Shown: piece by piece, positions 11,743-23,341 of the stretch
Numbering within the stretch: the stretch's first letter is position 1
Layout of the letters: each line of letters starts with the position of its first letter
NCBI GenBank assembly: GCA_013368315.1
Contig: JAACJM010000018.1
Span: forward strand, 434,001-498,000
Length of the DNA: 64,000 bases
Source: Tetrapyrgos nigripes
Taxonomy: Eukaryota > Basidiomycota > Agaricomycetes > Agaricales > Campanellaceae
Reading direction: 5' to 3'
Notes under the pieces: generated by a model
What the model saw: the letters and a program-made list of their open reading frames with translations, nothing else
Database searches by the model: none
What the model was told of the DNA's origin: nothing
Position numbers and translations under genes: made by a program

Positions 11743-12233
11743 TGTCATGAATCTCTTCATGCCTTCGCTTCTACACCCTGTTTCTCTTTGTTTCTCTTTG
11801 TTTCTCTCTTCTTTTCTTTGCTTCCATTGTTCCTTTGACTCCCCTGGTTCTAAGCCATGTACCTTGTACCTTGATACATCATTTCTCCTATATTTCTCCA
11901 CTTATGCTCCTATCCTTCTCCTACATTTCTCCACTTATGTTTCTATCTTTCTCTGGTATTTCTCCATTCTTGATCCTATGATTGATTCCATCAGATACCT
12001 GCTGATCTAGCTTTGTACTTGTGTATATATCTTCTAGGGCTTCATAGATAGGTCCTTAGTTTGTCCACTTGCTTCCCTTATATCCATACTGCTCAGCTTT
12101 GCCTCAGTACTATGTTGACATAGGCCTGCTACTGGCTTACTCACTTATCTATCCATTATCCTTGTTGTTCTTGTCTTGGCTCCTGTGTGGTGGCCTGAGA
12201 GGCATCCAGTCCTTACTGAGCCTGTTCTTGACA
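11743..12233 (-). repeat. Solo LTR, family TGTCAAGAACAGG, copy 1
   Basis: On the minus strand it starts TGTCAAGAACAGG and ends TTCATGACA, matching copies at 23564, 34293 and 59911. Flanks GCTTT and GTGTT do not match, so the target duplication is lost or the copy has recombined. It lies in the leader of the copia element, so it is younger than copia. Tandem ctcctatctttctcc-like units occur in its middle. Confidence 0.75.
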
Positions 12234-12670
12234 GTGTTTATAAAAGTTGCCAATCTAGATCTATAGAAAAACAGTAGTTAGATAGTGTTCCCCTATATGC
12301 TTTAAGGCACCTCTACACCCATTAGGAGGTACTGTGCCACTATGGTCAATATTGTGGCTTCTGGAGTAATCATGTGCTCTCTGTCAAGAGTATGGTCTCT
12401 GACAGTGTGAAATTGATTGAGAAGCACTGATGAAGAAGTCAATATAGGATTCCATTATGAGCACGTACTAATGAACAGTTTTCTACCAGCATATAGTTGA
12501 TTAATGCAAATGTATTATGTACATTCCTTGTCTGAGGCATTTGCTCAGAAAGGAGAAGGAATAATTGCGATCATCCAATACACTGTGGTTGTATTAGACC
12601 CTTCAATGTTCCTTGGTACTCATGATCTATTGAATGCACATCTTTACTGATTGATGCTTCACAGATCAAA

Positions 12671-13340
12671 ATGTCTTACAACAACACTAACAACAACAAC
12701 TCTGCTGATGGCATCTTCAATGTTCCTATTCTCAATACCACCAATTATGAGGTTTGGAACTATGGCATTACTCATCTCCTTGAAGCCAAGGGACTTAGCA
12801 GGATTGCATCTGGTACCCAGAAGTGTTATGTTAATACAAGTGCCACTGAAACAGGTAATGCACCTTCCTATCCTGAATGATTTGAATGCCTTTCTAATGA
12901 GGCTTTTAACGCTTTATCTGCATCTAAAAAAATGTCTTATAACCAAATTACACAGACCTATAATGTTGAATTGGGTTGATATGAAACTTTGGTTAAAAAA
13001 ACGTGATCGGGAACTAGTTGAAACCTACAAGCTTCAACAAAATTGGGATGAAAAGGATGAACAGGCTATTGGTTATATTTCTACTTATCTTCCAAATGAT
13101 GTTGGTTTGGAAATGCAAGATTTTAGAAGAGATTGAAGAGGATGTTTGTGCCAAAGAGAAAGGAGATTGGACTTCGTCTTTGCTTTGGCAAAAAATAGAC
13201 AAAAAGTATAGTTCTCCTGGCCTGATGTCTTGGTTCCTTGATTTCAAGGAATTCATGGCTTGGATGCTTGATGAGAAGAAAGATCCTGCTAATCAGGTCA
13301 CCACTCTGGGAGCAGTTCTCATGTGTCTTAAAATCTATGG
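12671..13340 (+). pseudogene. copia gag, N-terminal part
   Basis: Starts MSYNNTNNNNSADGIFNVP followed by LNTTNYEVWNYGITHLLEAKG, a copia gag opening (the tYevW..km...L pattern). Further frames give KKYSSPGLMSWFLDFKEFMAW and DPANQVTTLGAVLMCLKIYG. Several stops and frame slips occur between 12878 and 13140. The coding sequence breaks after tatggact at about 13340 and resumes at 28013 with VNDKFRALFLMDCIPQSW. Confidence 0.7.
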
Positions 13341-14260
13341 ACTGGGGAAAGGGGCCACTGCTTCACATGGCAAATTACGAGGCCTCTTTCCCTCAATACA
13401 GTCTACTAATATCACAATATTCTTACATTAAGTATGTAATTGCTACTGTCAGAGTATTATCAGAAAAATAAGTATGGTATTAAGCATAACAGTGGATGAA
13501 GAGCAGTGAACACTGATTGCAGTTTAAACAGACTGCACTTATCTGTGCACAATCATTGTGTGGTAATATTTTTTGAGACACATTTTGGCTTCCCTCAGGT
13601 ATATAGTCTACAATTACCCACTGGCAACCAGAGGGAACGTTGGTAAAACTGGGTCTGGCTCCAGCAACATGCATATGAGATGGGGAGAAGGAGGGCAAAG
13701 TGAAGAGAGAGAGTCAATGCTCAACTATTGACTACGGTCTGGACTATATATTTTGGGTTTAGCTGATCGACACCAGTCGATCAATAAGTAGATCAGGCCT
13801 TGCCAGAACATGCCATTGCCTGATGGCATCTGGCTGCAGTTGGCTGTTTCTAGCCTTGCCATTCTGGGCAGCAAACACCCTGTAGGAATCTTTCCTCAGT
13901 TATCTGTTGACCGCGGTATGGACCGGCATCGACAGAGTCCAGACTTTGGTTTGAACTGACGGGTATTAGTTAGTCTATGACCAACCCTGGTATTGTGTAG
14001 GTTGAAAAGTGCAGGAATCATGAGCAGAACACTGGTGAAGGGACCTGGGTGCGGTGAGGAATGGGGAGAAGACAAGGACGCGTTTGTTACAGCTGGTCCA
14101 AGCAAACCATTTACGACGTCATAAGATTCTCGACCATCATGCCAGATGACTCCGAATGAGCGCTTGACGAGCGCCAGCTAATAGGGGTGGGACTCGGAGT
14201 TTGAAACCATGAAAATGATTTCTAAGGTAAATTAAATGGACGATGGAGAGGCAAGAATTA
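13341..14260. repeat. SINE/MITE-like head and core at the left edge of the gag insertion
   Basis: The block inserted in gag opens with ggggaaaggggccactgc...TTACGAGGCC (13341-13386), the same head seen at 27730 and, reversed, at 49487. Between 14085 and 14240 lies a core (gacgtcat...gagcgctt...ggtgggac...gtttgaaacc) also present at 27860-27960 and 49080-49190. The part 13390-14080 between them holds no recognisable gene. Confidence 0.45.
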
Positions 14261-14356
14261 CGAGGGCATCGAGGCTGAGGAAGTAGGGTGGTGAGTGCAG
14301 GCAAACAGCGGATAGTATGACTATACTTCTGGAGAGAAAGCCGTGGACGCACCGTA

Positions 14357-15006
14357 CTATTCGTGACCTAGAAGTGACATGGGCCCTAGAAGTGGAAGAT
14401 TCCGAAGAAATCTGTCCATATCTTTGCTCCTCCCTCATCTCCCTTCATAAAAATTGAATAATAGATACTTTCACATATTACTTACATTTCTATGTAACCA
14501 GATTTACCAGGTTTGCACTGAGACGTCTGCCATGGGCTGAAAACGACAAACAAAGTGCATTTCCGCGAGCGTGACAGAAGTGAAAGGCTTTCACATAAGC
14601 TATCCCGTCGAAAATCTTTTGTGAAACTTAATATGGTAGTCCCTACGACTGATTTTATTCATATGCATCCTTGTCCCGGGCCAAAATTTAGATGTTGTGC
14701 CTTTTTACCCTGCAAACGAGGCGGAAGTGATAGAAAAGTTGCTTCAAACTCCGCTCGGTGCCTGCTTTTTTGAAAGACAGTCACACCTGTGACATCTTCC
14801 ACTTCCCCTGCAATACGCCGTCACAAAACGTCCCTCGTTGGCCCTCCACGGCTTGTATCCACATTCCTCGGAAAACCCTGCAGATTTGATAAACCAAAGG
14901 TTTATACCATAGACTTGAGGTGTGTAAATTTTTTTGGACAACGGTAAAGATTTGCGAAAGTTTTAATTCATCGACATTTTTTCTTCCACTTCTAGGTCAC
15001 GAATAG
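14357..15006. mobile_element. Candidate 650-bp MITE with TA duplication
   Basis: The terminal repeats CTATTCGTGACCTAGAAGTG (14357-14376) and its exact complement (14987-15006) are 20-bp perfect inverted repeats, each flanked by TA (14355-14356, 15007-15008). This fits a Tc1/mariner/pogo-type non-autonomous element. No transposase-like frame inside. Confidence 0.65.
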
Positions 15007-15032
15007 TATATCCCATGAAGCATGACGCTGGC

Positions 15033-15252
15033 ATGACGTCATGGTTGTCGACATCACTACATAGTCCTTGGACCCGGTCCAGACCGCAATTCGGTTGTCG
15101 TAGAGACCGCAATATAAATCTGCAGGCGTGGGAAGATTGCAAAAGTCGACCTAAGTTAACTCGGCCTTTAAGAGGCCTCGTAACTATTGAGCATAGCCAC
15201 ACGCTGAAACGTCGGGTTATAAGAACGAGTCCCTTAAAAGGGCCTCGTAACG
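15033..15252 (+). repeat. SINE/MITE-like tails upstream of the oxidase gene
   Basis: Two consecutive tail motifs end at 15185 (acctaagttaactcggcc...GGCCTCGTAAC) and 15252 (catagccacacgc...GGGCCTCGTAAC). They match tails at 27990-28011, 36985-37049, 37210-37276, 47500-47565 and 63356-63417. They lie 130-200 bp before the FAD oxidase start, so they may contribute promoter sequence. Confidence 0.45.
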
Positions 15253-15330
15253 CTGGACTAGTCTGTCTGAGTCCAGTCTATCATTTCGTAAGTGCCCTGT
15301 CCGAACCCCTGAAACTCAAACAGCTTTACT

Positions 15331-15338
15331 TATAAGAG
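15331..15338 (+). promoter_or_regulatory. TATA-like element of the FAD oxidase gene
   Basis: TATAAGAG lies 54 bp upstream of the ATG at 15385. Position and sequence fit a fungal core promoter; no other evidence. Confidence 0.35.
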
Positions 15339-15384
15339 ACGTCGCCAGAGCCACCTCAGACACCTTCTGAACCCACCCTTCTGG

Positions 15385-17322
15385 ATGAAAGCTATCCTGT
15401 GGATCACGTCGCTGTTTGTATCTGTAGTGCTCAGCAAGCCCAGATGTCGTTGTCTGCATGGAGACCCTTGCTGGCCCACTGAAGAGGAATTCGTCCAACT
15501 CCAATCAAAGCTCTCGCAACCGCTGATTTGTCCAGTGCCTCCCGAGTCTGCATGCTACCCTGAATTGAACCCTTCTGGTAACTGCACCAATGTCCAAGCG
15601 AACGCTGTCAATGGTCGATGGCGTTCAGACCAGGCAGGTTCTATGCAGTCTGCCAACTTTGAGACGTTCGTTTTCCCAAATGGAACGATTGAGGCGTGCT
15701 ACCTCAATGCAACACTTGGTTTTCCTTGTCAACAAGGAAGTGTACCTCCCGTTGGAGTAGATGCTCGTCGTGTGGAAGATGTCCAGGCTGCAGTTAAATT
15801 CGCAGCAGACCAAGACCTCCGTCTGGTAATAAAAAGCACAGGGTACGTGATGCCTTCCATGATCTCTCCATTTACTGACATTGACATTCATCTAGTCATG
15901 ACTTACTAGGCCGAAGCGCCGCCAAAGGTGCTTTCATGATATGGACTCACCATCTGAAAAACATCACCGCCAACTCAGCCTTTGTCCCCGAGGGCACTCC
16001 AGAATCTGAATCGTATAATGGTGAGTACAAATGTGCCTGGACATGCATCTACCACTGACCTTCAAGTAGCGCTTACTCTTCAGTCTGGTGTTCAGTGGTT
16101 TGAAGCGTATAATGCTGCTCAAGAAAATGGTCGCAGTATCATTGGAGGTCTGAGTGTTGGAGGTTCAGTTGGTGCTGCCGGCAGATGGATACAAGGGGGC
16201 GGACATAGCACTCTTTCGCCTCAGCATGGGCTCGGTGAATTTTTTTTTCCTTAGACCTCCCACTTGCCACTAATCAAACAATAGGTGTTGATAATACCAT
16301 CCAAATTACGATCGTCACAGCCTCTTCTGACCTCTTTTGGGCGGTGAGAGGTGGAGGTGGAGGCACCTACGGCGTATTGACATCAGTCACATATCGCACA
16401 CACGAGATCACACCTCTTACTGCTGCCGTCGTCGCCGCCAGCTTTTCATCGCCTGCAGTCAAGAAAGACATCCTTACCGAATACCTTAAACTTTGGCCCA
16501 GTCTATCTGATGCTGGTTGGGGCGGCAACCTGGCATTATCGAGTATGGATTTCAATTTAGTGCTGGTTGCGCCTAATGTTTCTTGGGCCGATACCAATGC
16601 GACTATCGATCCTTTCTTCGATTTCGTCCAAAATGCACAACCGGATGCTTCCGCAACAACTATCCTTTTCGACGGGTTTTATAGCTTCTATCAAAACTTC
16701 TTTGTATCTGGCGAGCAGTTTGCTGGGTCGAGCGGGGAATTGGCCTCGCGCCTGCTTCCTCGAGAAACCTTTGATCATCCCGAGCACTTGGCTGATGTGA
16801 TGATGGGCTTCCAGGAGTCTATCAATCTGGTGTGCGTGCCCTACGTATTTGATTTGTGTCTGATCATACTAACCTTGTACACCGCAGTCACGTCGGTGGC
16901 GGTAAAGTTTCTGAAATCAATCCAGACTCTGCTGGGCTGAACCCTGCTTGGCGCAAGGCGATTGCTCATATGATTGTTGCAAGCGGATGGCTTTCTGGGT
17001 CGACTGTAGACCAAATCCGTGCTGTACAGCAAAAGCTCAGGGACGACTTGGCTATTCTGGAGAGCTTAGTTCCAGGAGGTGGTGCCTACTTCAATGAGGT
17101 TTGTCTTGTCTGAAGTCTCGGGTCTTCCGCGTTGTACTTACTCTTACTCTCTTTCCTTAGGCATCTTTGTATGAAATCAACCCTCAACATACGTTCTTTA
17201 GGGACCATTATAACCGTTTGGAAGAGATCAAGGGTACATATGACCCTAAGGATCTTTTCATTGTTGTGGAAGGAGTAGGTTCTGAGAGATGGGACCCTAC
17301 ATTGAACTGTAAGCTTTACTAG
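15385..17322 (+). CDS. Secreted FAD-linked oxidase, berberine bridge enzyme-like
   Basis: Six exons: 15385-15842, 15896-16020, 16067-16234, 16285-16831, 16888-17098, 17161-17322. All five introns are GT-AG, 46-62 bp, and the joined frame is open for 556 aa. The N-terminus (MKAILWITSLFVSVVLSK) is a signal peptide, so the enzyme is probably secreted. The FAD_binding_4 (PCMH) domain spans roughly residues 110-290 with LVIKSTGHDLLGRSA, whose His is the expected covalent flavin site, and GGGHSTLSPQHGLGVDN; Ser in place of the second-site Cys suggests single covalent attachment. FWAVRGGGGGTYGV follows. The C-terminus is a BBE domain ending GSERWDPTLNCKLY. Such enzymes oxidise alcohols, sugars or alkaloid-like substrates with O2; the substrate here is unknown. 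About 15 residues usually found before SDLFWAV are missing. The gene sits inside a copia element. Confidence 0.9.
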
Positions 17323-18010
17323 CTGCAGAAAGTACTTTTCTCTCCGTTCTCGTTTGTATGAGTACAATGCGTACAGTAACGATACCTTGTTGATGATTGG
17401 TGATGTTCTCATTCAGTGACCCGCATCCGACCCACATCCGACCCACATCCGACCCACATCTGGCTTGGACACGACATGCACGTAAGTCGTCGATGGGATT
17501 TATCTTGTGTCGTCGAGACGCAAGTAATCTAATTATTTCCCCTTTACTCTCTGTCGTTCCTCACTTTCATTCTGTTTAGAACACCGACAACATTATGTTT
17601 GGAAGGTTAGGGATCTGTGTGGTACGTGTCCACAGTCCTCAGTGTCTGCCTCGTCAAGAAAAATTATTGACTATCCGATGCGTTTCAATCAGTTTCTGAT
17701 CCAGGCACTGAGCATAGGCTCAACCATAACTTCTCCTTTCATGTTTTGGAAAGGTCTCTCTCTTGCAACGAACACTGAATCTCCCATTGTGGTCGTCTTG
17801 AGGTAAGCCCCTATTTATCAAGTTTTGGGTGTATCGACAGAAACAAGATATGACGGGTACTTGAATGAGCCTCGAGCTGGCCGCAGCCTAAGGCAGGGGA
17901 GGGACAATGGTGATGGTCGACGCGTTGACTGGAGCTCGCATAGCGGAAATTTACCACGACCGGGTGTTTAGCTTCTACCCGATCAGGCATTCGAGATGTA
18001 TTCGCTTGTC
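17323..18010. other. Intergenic stretch after the oxidase gene
   Basis: No gene. Holds a short tandem repeat of catccgaccca (about 3 units, 17426-17458). No convincing polyadenylation signal was identified. Confidence 0.4.
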
Positions 18011-18309
18011 TATGGCAGTAATATTGTCCAAAAATTCTGTTTTTTGCAGGTTCCATTTTCAGCAAATTTTTGCAGGTTCTGACTGTTTACTAGGGAATAG
18101 CGCGGGTTCACGGGTAATTGGCAGGTCAGGGGGTACGGGTTTGACGGGTACGGGTACGGGTAAGGTTTTATCAACCCGCATCAAACCCGCGACCCACCGC
18201 ACGGGTAATCAGACCCGCCAGTACTGGGGGCTGCTGCTGTCGGCACTACCTTTGAAAATTTAGAAACTGTATAGTTTACCAGACTTGTACATAGTCACAT
18301 ACCTACGAG

Positions 18310-18549
18310 ATGTACTGTAGCATCAGTAGGGGCCAATTCCTTCTACCCTATGTTCGCAATCGGCTTTCTGCTGATACAACACGCACTCTTATGTGCCTTC
18401 GGCAGTGGAGTTTGATGGGGCTTATACAAGATGAGGATGTAATGACCATTGCAAAGCTACCAGAGATTGAGGTTAGTGATCAAAACGCAGAGGATATTGA
18501 GATGCCAGAGGGTTACGATGATATCGTAGACGTACTCAGTGATATGTAG
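18310..18549 (+). pseudogene. hAT transposase C-terminal fragment
   Basis: The frame reads RNRLSADTTRTLMCLRQWSL followed by MGLIQDEDVMTIAKLPEIE and an acidic tail. This is the end of the hAT dimerisation region as found in basidiomycete hAT transposases (RNRLSxxTxRALMCLxxWS). Nothing upstream of it within the element codes for the catalytic part, so it is an internal-deletion remnant, about 220 bp from the left terminus and reading inward. Confidence 0.65.
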
Positions 18550-18910
18550 CTAAGTAGTACATAAATGTACCCGGCATATACCCGTATCACTGGGGGCGAG
18601 CTCATGGGAAGCAGGCCCTCGGCTCCCAGGCAGGAAGCCTCATGGGAAGCAGACTGGACAGCTCCCACCGGTAATCTAAACTATTGAATTCGAAGGGCCC
18701 GAGTAGCTAGGCCCAAGTACTTTGTGTAACCTTAGCAGGGGCTGAATCCAGGATTGCACTGCAATCCGCAGTGTACCTTATATACTTATATAGAAAACAC
18801 TGTAGTAGTACGACAGATATAGAACAAAGACTGGCATTAAATGAAAATGTATATAACTTGTGAATACAAAGAGTCAAAGCCTTTCTATTCTTTGCAGCCC
18901 TACACACTAT

Positions 18911-20692
18911 ATGTCCAACAAAGTGGTTTGCAATTGCTCCAAGTGTGAATGATTCACATACGACAACAACGGAGAACGCCTCCCTGGCCAATGGGTTGGC
19001 AGAAGCACGAGGACCAGCCACTGAAACCGCAACCGATTGAGTTCATTGCAACGGGAAGCCAACGCGAATGGCTCAGATGCAGATGAGTCAGATGATGAGA
19101 ATGAGGATATCATAGAGGTGCAATGGGATTCTGCAGGGAGGATCTGAACTGTGCAAGAGGAATGCAGTGTGTGGTTTTACTTACTGATGCATTTGACCGA
19201 CTACTCATAATCCTCATCTCTTCTCCAGATGAGAGCTTGTCAATAATAACCTATCTGACAGCTCTCCTAGCAGCTTGGCTTCATCTCAAGGGCGGTGCCA
19301 GTCATACCGCTACCAATGCAGTTCTGAATGGCATTGCCTTCATTCTTGCAACCGCCTTCCACATCATTTCAGTATCGCTACAAACTTGTGGTTATGATAT
19401 CAATATACAGGTCTCCACTCCTCAGGACATTTGTTCTACTTACAGCTCTCTACAAATCGAACCAACAATCATTCACACCGTCTGCTGTCCCAAGTGCTTC
19501 ACACTCTATCCCCACATGGCAAACCTTCCTGATCATTGTCTTTGGAAGCGAGGAGTATATCAGAGGAATCCCTGTGGAACACCTTTGAAAACCACAAGGA
19601 GAACTGGAAGAGGAGAAATTACCGTCCCTAGGCGCTTGTATAGCACCCAGTGTTTCAGGTCATGGCTCGAGTTCTTCTTGAAACGTCCAGGGATGGAGGA
19701 GATGATCAACAGGTCCTACAATGTCCCGCCCTCTCCTGATGGAAATGTGAGGGATACCTGGCAAAGTAGAGCTTGGCATTCGCAACCCAACTTTCCTGAG
19801 CAACCAGGCAATTTGACATTCTCTCTATACATTGATTGGTTCAACCCGTTTACGAATAAGATAGCTGGTAAAATTGTATCCTGTGGTGCTATCCTGCTCT
19901 GTTGCATGAACCTTTCCCCAGCACTCTGCTATCTTCCCGAAAACACCTTCATTCTTGCAATCACTCCCGGCCCTAAAGCTCCAGATACAAACACTATATC
20001 CAATATCCTGCGTCTTCATATAGAGGTGCTCAACACTCATTGGCACGGTGTCACAATACAGACCCACCTCCATCCTACAGGAACATTCATCCGTGTCATG
20101 GTGGTTCCACTCATTGCCGATCTGGAAGCAATGAGAAAGATAACCGGCTTTCTGTCACATAGCGCTCCGTTATACTGCTCATGGTGCTTGGGTCTCCTAG
20201 ATTTGGATAAATACCCTTTGCGGGATCGAGTGATAGTAAGGCAGCAGGTGGACGAGTGGTTGGCAGAGACGAGAATAGGGCACCAGGAAGAAATTGCATC
20301 AAAAAATGGTGTGCGCTGGACATCGCTCCATGACCTTGAATACTTTGATCCTGTCAAGCACATCATGCTTGGGTTTATGCACAATACACTTGAAGGAATT
20401 CTGCAAGATCATTTGTGGGAACAATGGGGTATTGGGAGGAAGGAGAAGGGAAAGGGAAAGGGAAAGGGGAAAGGGAAAGGGGAAAGGGAAAGGAAAGGGA
20501 AAGGGAAAGGGAAAGGAAAAAGCCAAGGAGAAAAGCAACAAGAGCGATGACTACAACACTGATGATGATGAACCAAAGGAGGAGTATGAGGAGTATACCG
20601 ACCATGAAGCAAACATGGATTTGGACGAGTTGAGCCAGGAAAGCGGAGACCAGGAGATCTTCATGCCTACTCGATTTCAGTCTTGGTGATAT
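18911..20692 (+). pseudogene. Tnp2-family (CACTA) transposase relic
   Basis: The N-terminal segment from ATG at 18911 has the CNCSKC zinc motif and GERLPGQWVGRSTRTSH, interrupted by TGA codons. After a frame change a long frame (19123-20550) gives the Tnp2 core: VCCPKCFTLYP, a LFSLYIDWFNPF-type block (LTFSLYIDWFNPFTNKIAG), ILAITPGPKAPDTNTI, VMVVPLIADLEAMRKITGF and PLYCSWC. It ends at LGFMHNTLEGILQDHLWEQW, followed by a lysine/glycine repeat and an acidic tail to FQSW at 20689. The C-terminal part expected beyond this is missing, cut by the LTR-like block that starts at 20738. Confidence 0.75.
20436..20530 (+). repeat. (GGGAAA)n simple repeat inside the Tnp2 gene
   Basis: About 90 bp of ggaaag/gggaaa units encode KGKGKGKG. 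It replaces the short basic linker normal at this point of Tnp2 proteins and puts the two flanking coding parts into different frames. Confidence 0.8.
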
Positions 20693-20737
20693 GCCGTACA
20701 AATTCGCGGTTAAATACCCCAAACTAGCGCTAATATA

Positions 20738-22104
20738 TGTCTAAGTCACTCTTAAATGGATAATAAGGACTAGAGTGAGTCCCGAACTGCTAGTCAAAGT
20801 ACTAGGAATTAGGTGTATAACTTAAGATATGTTAATGGTCAATACTTGCGGATAAGATGAAGACTTGTTCAAAGTATTATAACAGATACATACTAAGGGA
20901 TACAGCTATAGTAGCAGACCCACCTAACTACAAAGTCTACAAAGACTTAACAAACCTGCTATAGCGGCCTAATACCGCTAGTACAACTCAAGAGATAGAG
21001 AAGGAGGACAAACGCCCCTATTCGCGGGTACGCGTTGGCATTACAAACCCAGATTCACGGCTTAGACTGCTAGATCCGAAAGGACACGTCATCATCGGAC
21101 AATTCGGATATTCGGGATTCCAACCCGGATGTATACAAACTAGCGGTGCATATCTACAGATGGTTAAGATAGAAAAGTGGCATAATATTTATATCGATAG
21201 AAAGCTAGAGACCATAGCTTTCAGATGGTATACAAGGGATGGACTAGCGGCAATGGTACGAGAGTATCTAAAGTGTTGTGAAGCCCTAAACGTAATGAGA
21301 TCCAAATTAGCAGGGTTACTGATTTGGGCATAAGTATTACCGAAAGCAGTACTTACCGAAGATCACTATGGATTAGCGTCTTAAAGATGAGTACCGTACT
21401 ACCCTTGGGTATACTACGCTAGTTTTGAAGGCTTAAGCATTACTATTGAAGAGCTGGACTCGGATTAGCGGTGTACAAGTTAGACTAGCGGTATAGAGGG
21501 ATAAGTATGCGTTCAATACTATAAGAACGAGAGGCAAAGACTAGATACGAGGATACCCTAAACCCAACGGACTAGCGGTATTCTGAAGTGTAGTCATAAG
21601 TGGAGCTATCTGAGTCAGGCTATGGCCGCCAGTACCAGAGAGTACCCTATGAGTAATGAGAATGGAGCAAGGGATAGAGAAATCCCTACTACAAAAATTA
21701 GATAATATTCCAGTTTCCTGTATACCCTAATTAGAAGGTACCTACTAGATACAGTAGTTATTACGCTCACGGACTAGCAGTTAGAGTAGATTTCCTGTTT
21801 TCTTTGATATATTTTAGTGGACATTGAAAAGAACTGTAAAACTGTATAGTTGTAGCTACAAGTAGTATAAAAGGGCTAGGTATTACGAGTAGCTACCCAA
21901 GCAACGGACTGTAGAGTATCAGGATTCTCCCTATTTAGCGGTAGAGACTGTGAAACACAGACAAGAGCTTCTTAACAAACTTATCATACTCGCGTGGAGT
22001 CTAAACATACAGTGTTGGTTAAATCAGTGATTGAATATATTTGTTGGTTGTTTTGTGTTTATAACTTGTGTCCTCGAGACTTGGAAACTGTGTCTAAGGC
22101 ATTG
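20738..22104 (+). repeat. LTR-like block with recurrent CTAGCGG motif
   Basis: A 1.37 kb non-coding block starting TGTCTAAGTCACTC and ending GTCTAAGGCA. It is followed at once by TTGGCGCCTTCAAATTG, which could be a tRNA primer-binding site (TGGCGCC). The motif CTAGCGG or ATTAGCGG recurs about ten times between 20725 and 21935. A TATA-like agtataaaaggg lies at 21862. I read it as a retrotransposon LTR (with a little leader), but no second copy or target duplication was found. Confidence 0.4.
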
Positions 22105-22382
22105 GCGCCTTCAAATTGAATTGAACTGGTTGAATTGATATTGTGTGTGTGCCTTCGTGCATTTGTGTGTTTTGTGGCAATAGCCTTTGTGTGTGCATTC
22201 GTGCAAACCCCTACAAGAATTCCCAAAAGATCTCCAAACTGTGGTATAAATTGAAGAGTATTCTACTTACTAGATACACTCTCGCAACAAAACTTATAGG
22301 TTTTTCTGTTGGTGTTCTGTGTTCTAAGAGCACTTACTAGAGAAACGGCCTATTATCGGTCTCAGGTTTCAACAAGCAGCTC

Positions 22383-23173
22383 TCAAGCATCAAGCTCCGA
22401 GGCACTAGCAGACAAGTCAGGGCACCAAACCTCGAAACCGTAGGAATCAAACAGCACAAAGAACGTTCGGATGCTCGATTTGTCTACCAGGGCTACATCT
22501 TTTGCAAGGCTGTTACCTCTTGCCCCGTTGTTGAAATAGTTAAGGCGAGCTTTTTCAATGCGTTTGCTGTGGACTTTTTCAGGATTGCACTTGCCCAAGT
22601 TCATCACCAGTGTCGAGAAATCTTGGAGAGTGCTGAACCGGTTGGCAAACTTCTGCTTGACAGTAGGAGCTGGTCGTGCAGGTGCGGATGTTCCGTCGGC
22701 GAGCCCCCACGCCATGCATATATGCACTTGAAAGGCGCGCTAGTATCTTCATGTGAGTATTTACCTTCTAAATGCAGAAACTTGAAACTCACAATAGTAC
22801 CTCTAGCCTTTTCTGGCACCTGATCTCGGGGTATGCAGATCGGGTCGCTTTTTTTCGATTTCTTCGACCTAGTTTCGGGAGCAGGTTGCTTGGAAGAGGG
22901 TTTCTGCGTAGACGACGCAGAGTTAGGCCTGGACAAAGGATTTTGCGCAGTCGATGAACGATTCTGCGTAGACGATGGACGACTCGGCCCAGACGATGAA
23001 CGGTTCGCGGAATTCTGCGTAGTAGATGAACGATTCGGCCTAGAGGATGTTGCAGAATTCTCTGTCAACGATGAACGATTTGGTCTAGACGATGACGAAG
23101 TGTTCTGCGTAGACGGAGGTTTTCTCTTAGATGACATTGGGAATGAACAGAGGGACAATACTGAACTTGTCAC
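22383..23173 (-). CDS. Hypothetical protein with SRPN/STQN repeats, inside the CACTA
   Basis: The first exon (23173 down to about 22750) starts MTSSVLSLCSFPMSSKRKPP and contains repeated NRSS, SRPN and STQN units, then a basic KKSKKSDPICIPRDQVPEKA and GTIVSFKFLHLEG. A second frame continues from about 22727 (WGLADGTSAP...) through FANRFSTLQDFSTLVMNLGK to VLFDSYGFEVWCPDLSASAS near 22383. A short intron (gtaaat...tag, about 25 bp, unusually small) or a frameshift links them. I do not recognise the family. Its location between the CACTA ends suggests an accessory protein or captured gene. Confidence 0.4.
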
Positions 23174-23341
23174 TTAGGGTATGGAGATTTTTATGAGTCG
23201 GGGAATCAGTAGTGGCACAAAAGGGTTTTTTTTGTCCAATCCTTTGACTTCTGCCCTATGTTTGATAAACAACAGCACGCCATTATACCTTCAAATTTTT
23301 GAATCAAGGTCAAACTGCCCATTGTATCACTGGTCTTTGCT

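Noticed and set aside
12069..12266. Small hydrophobic plus-strand frame as a membrane protein gene
   Set aside because: It is contained in the solo LTR copy at 11743-12233 and recurs in the other LTR copies.
15033..15042. Perfect CRE-like ATGACGTCAT upstream of the oxidase gene
   Set aside because: It lies within sequence resembling the core of the SINE/MITE-like repeat, where gacgtcat recurs (14125, 27866), so it is not evidence for gene-specific control.
20299..20722. Several long Phe/Pro/Ser-rich minus-strand open frames
   Set aside because: They are the complement of the (GGGAAA)n repeat and Tnp2 tail.
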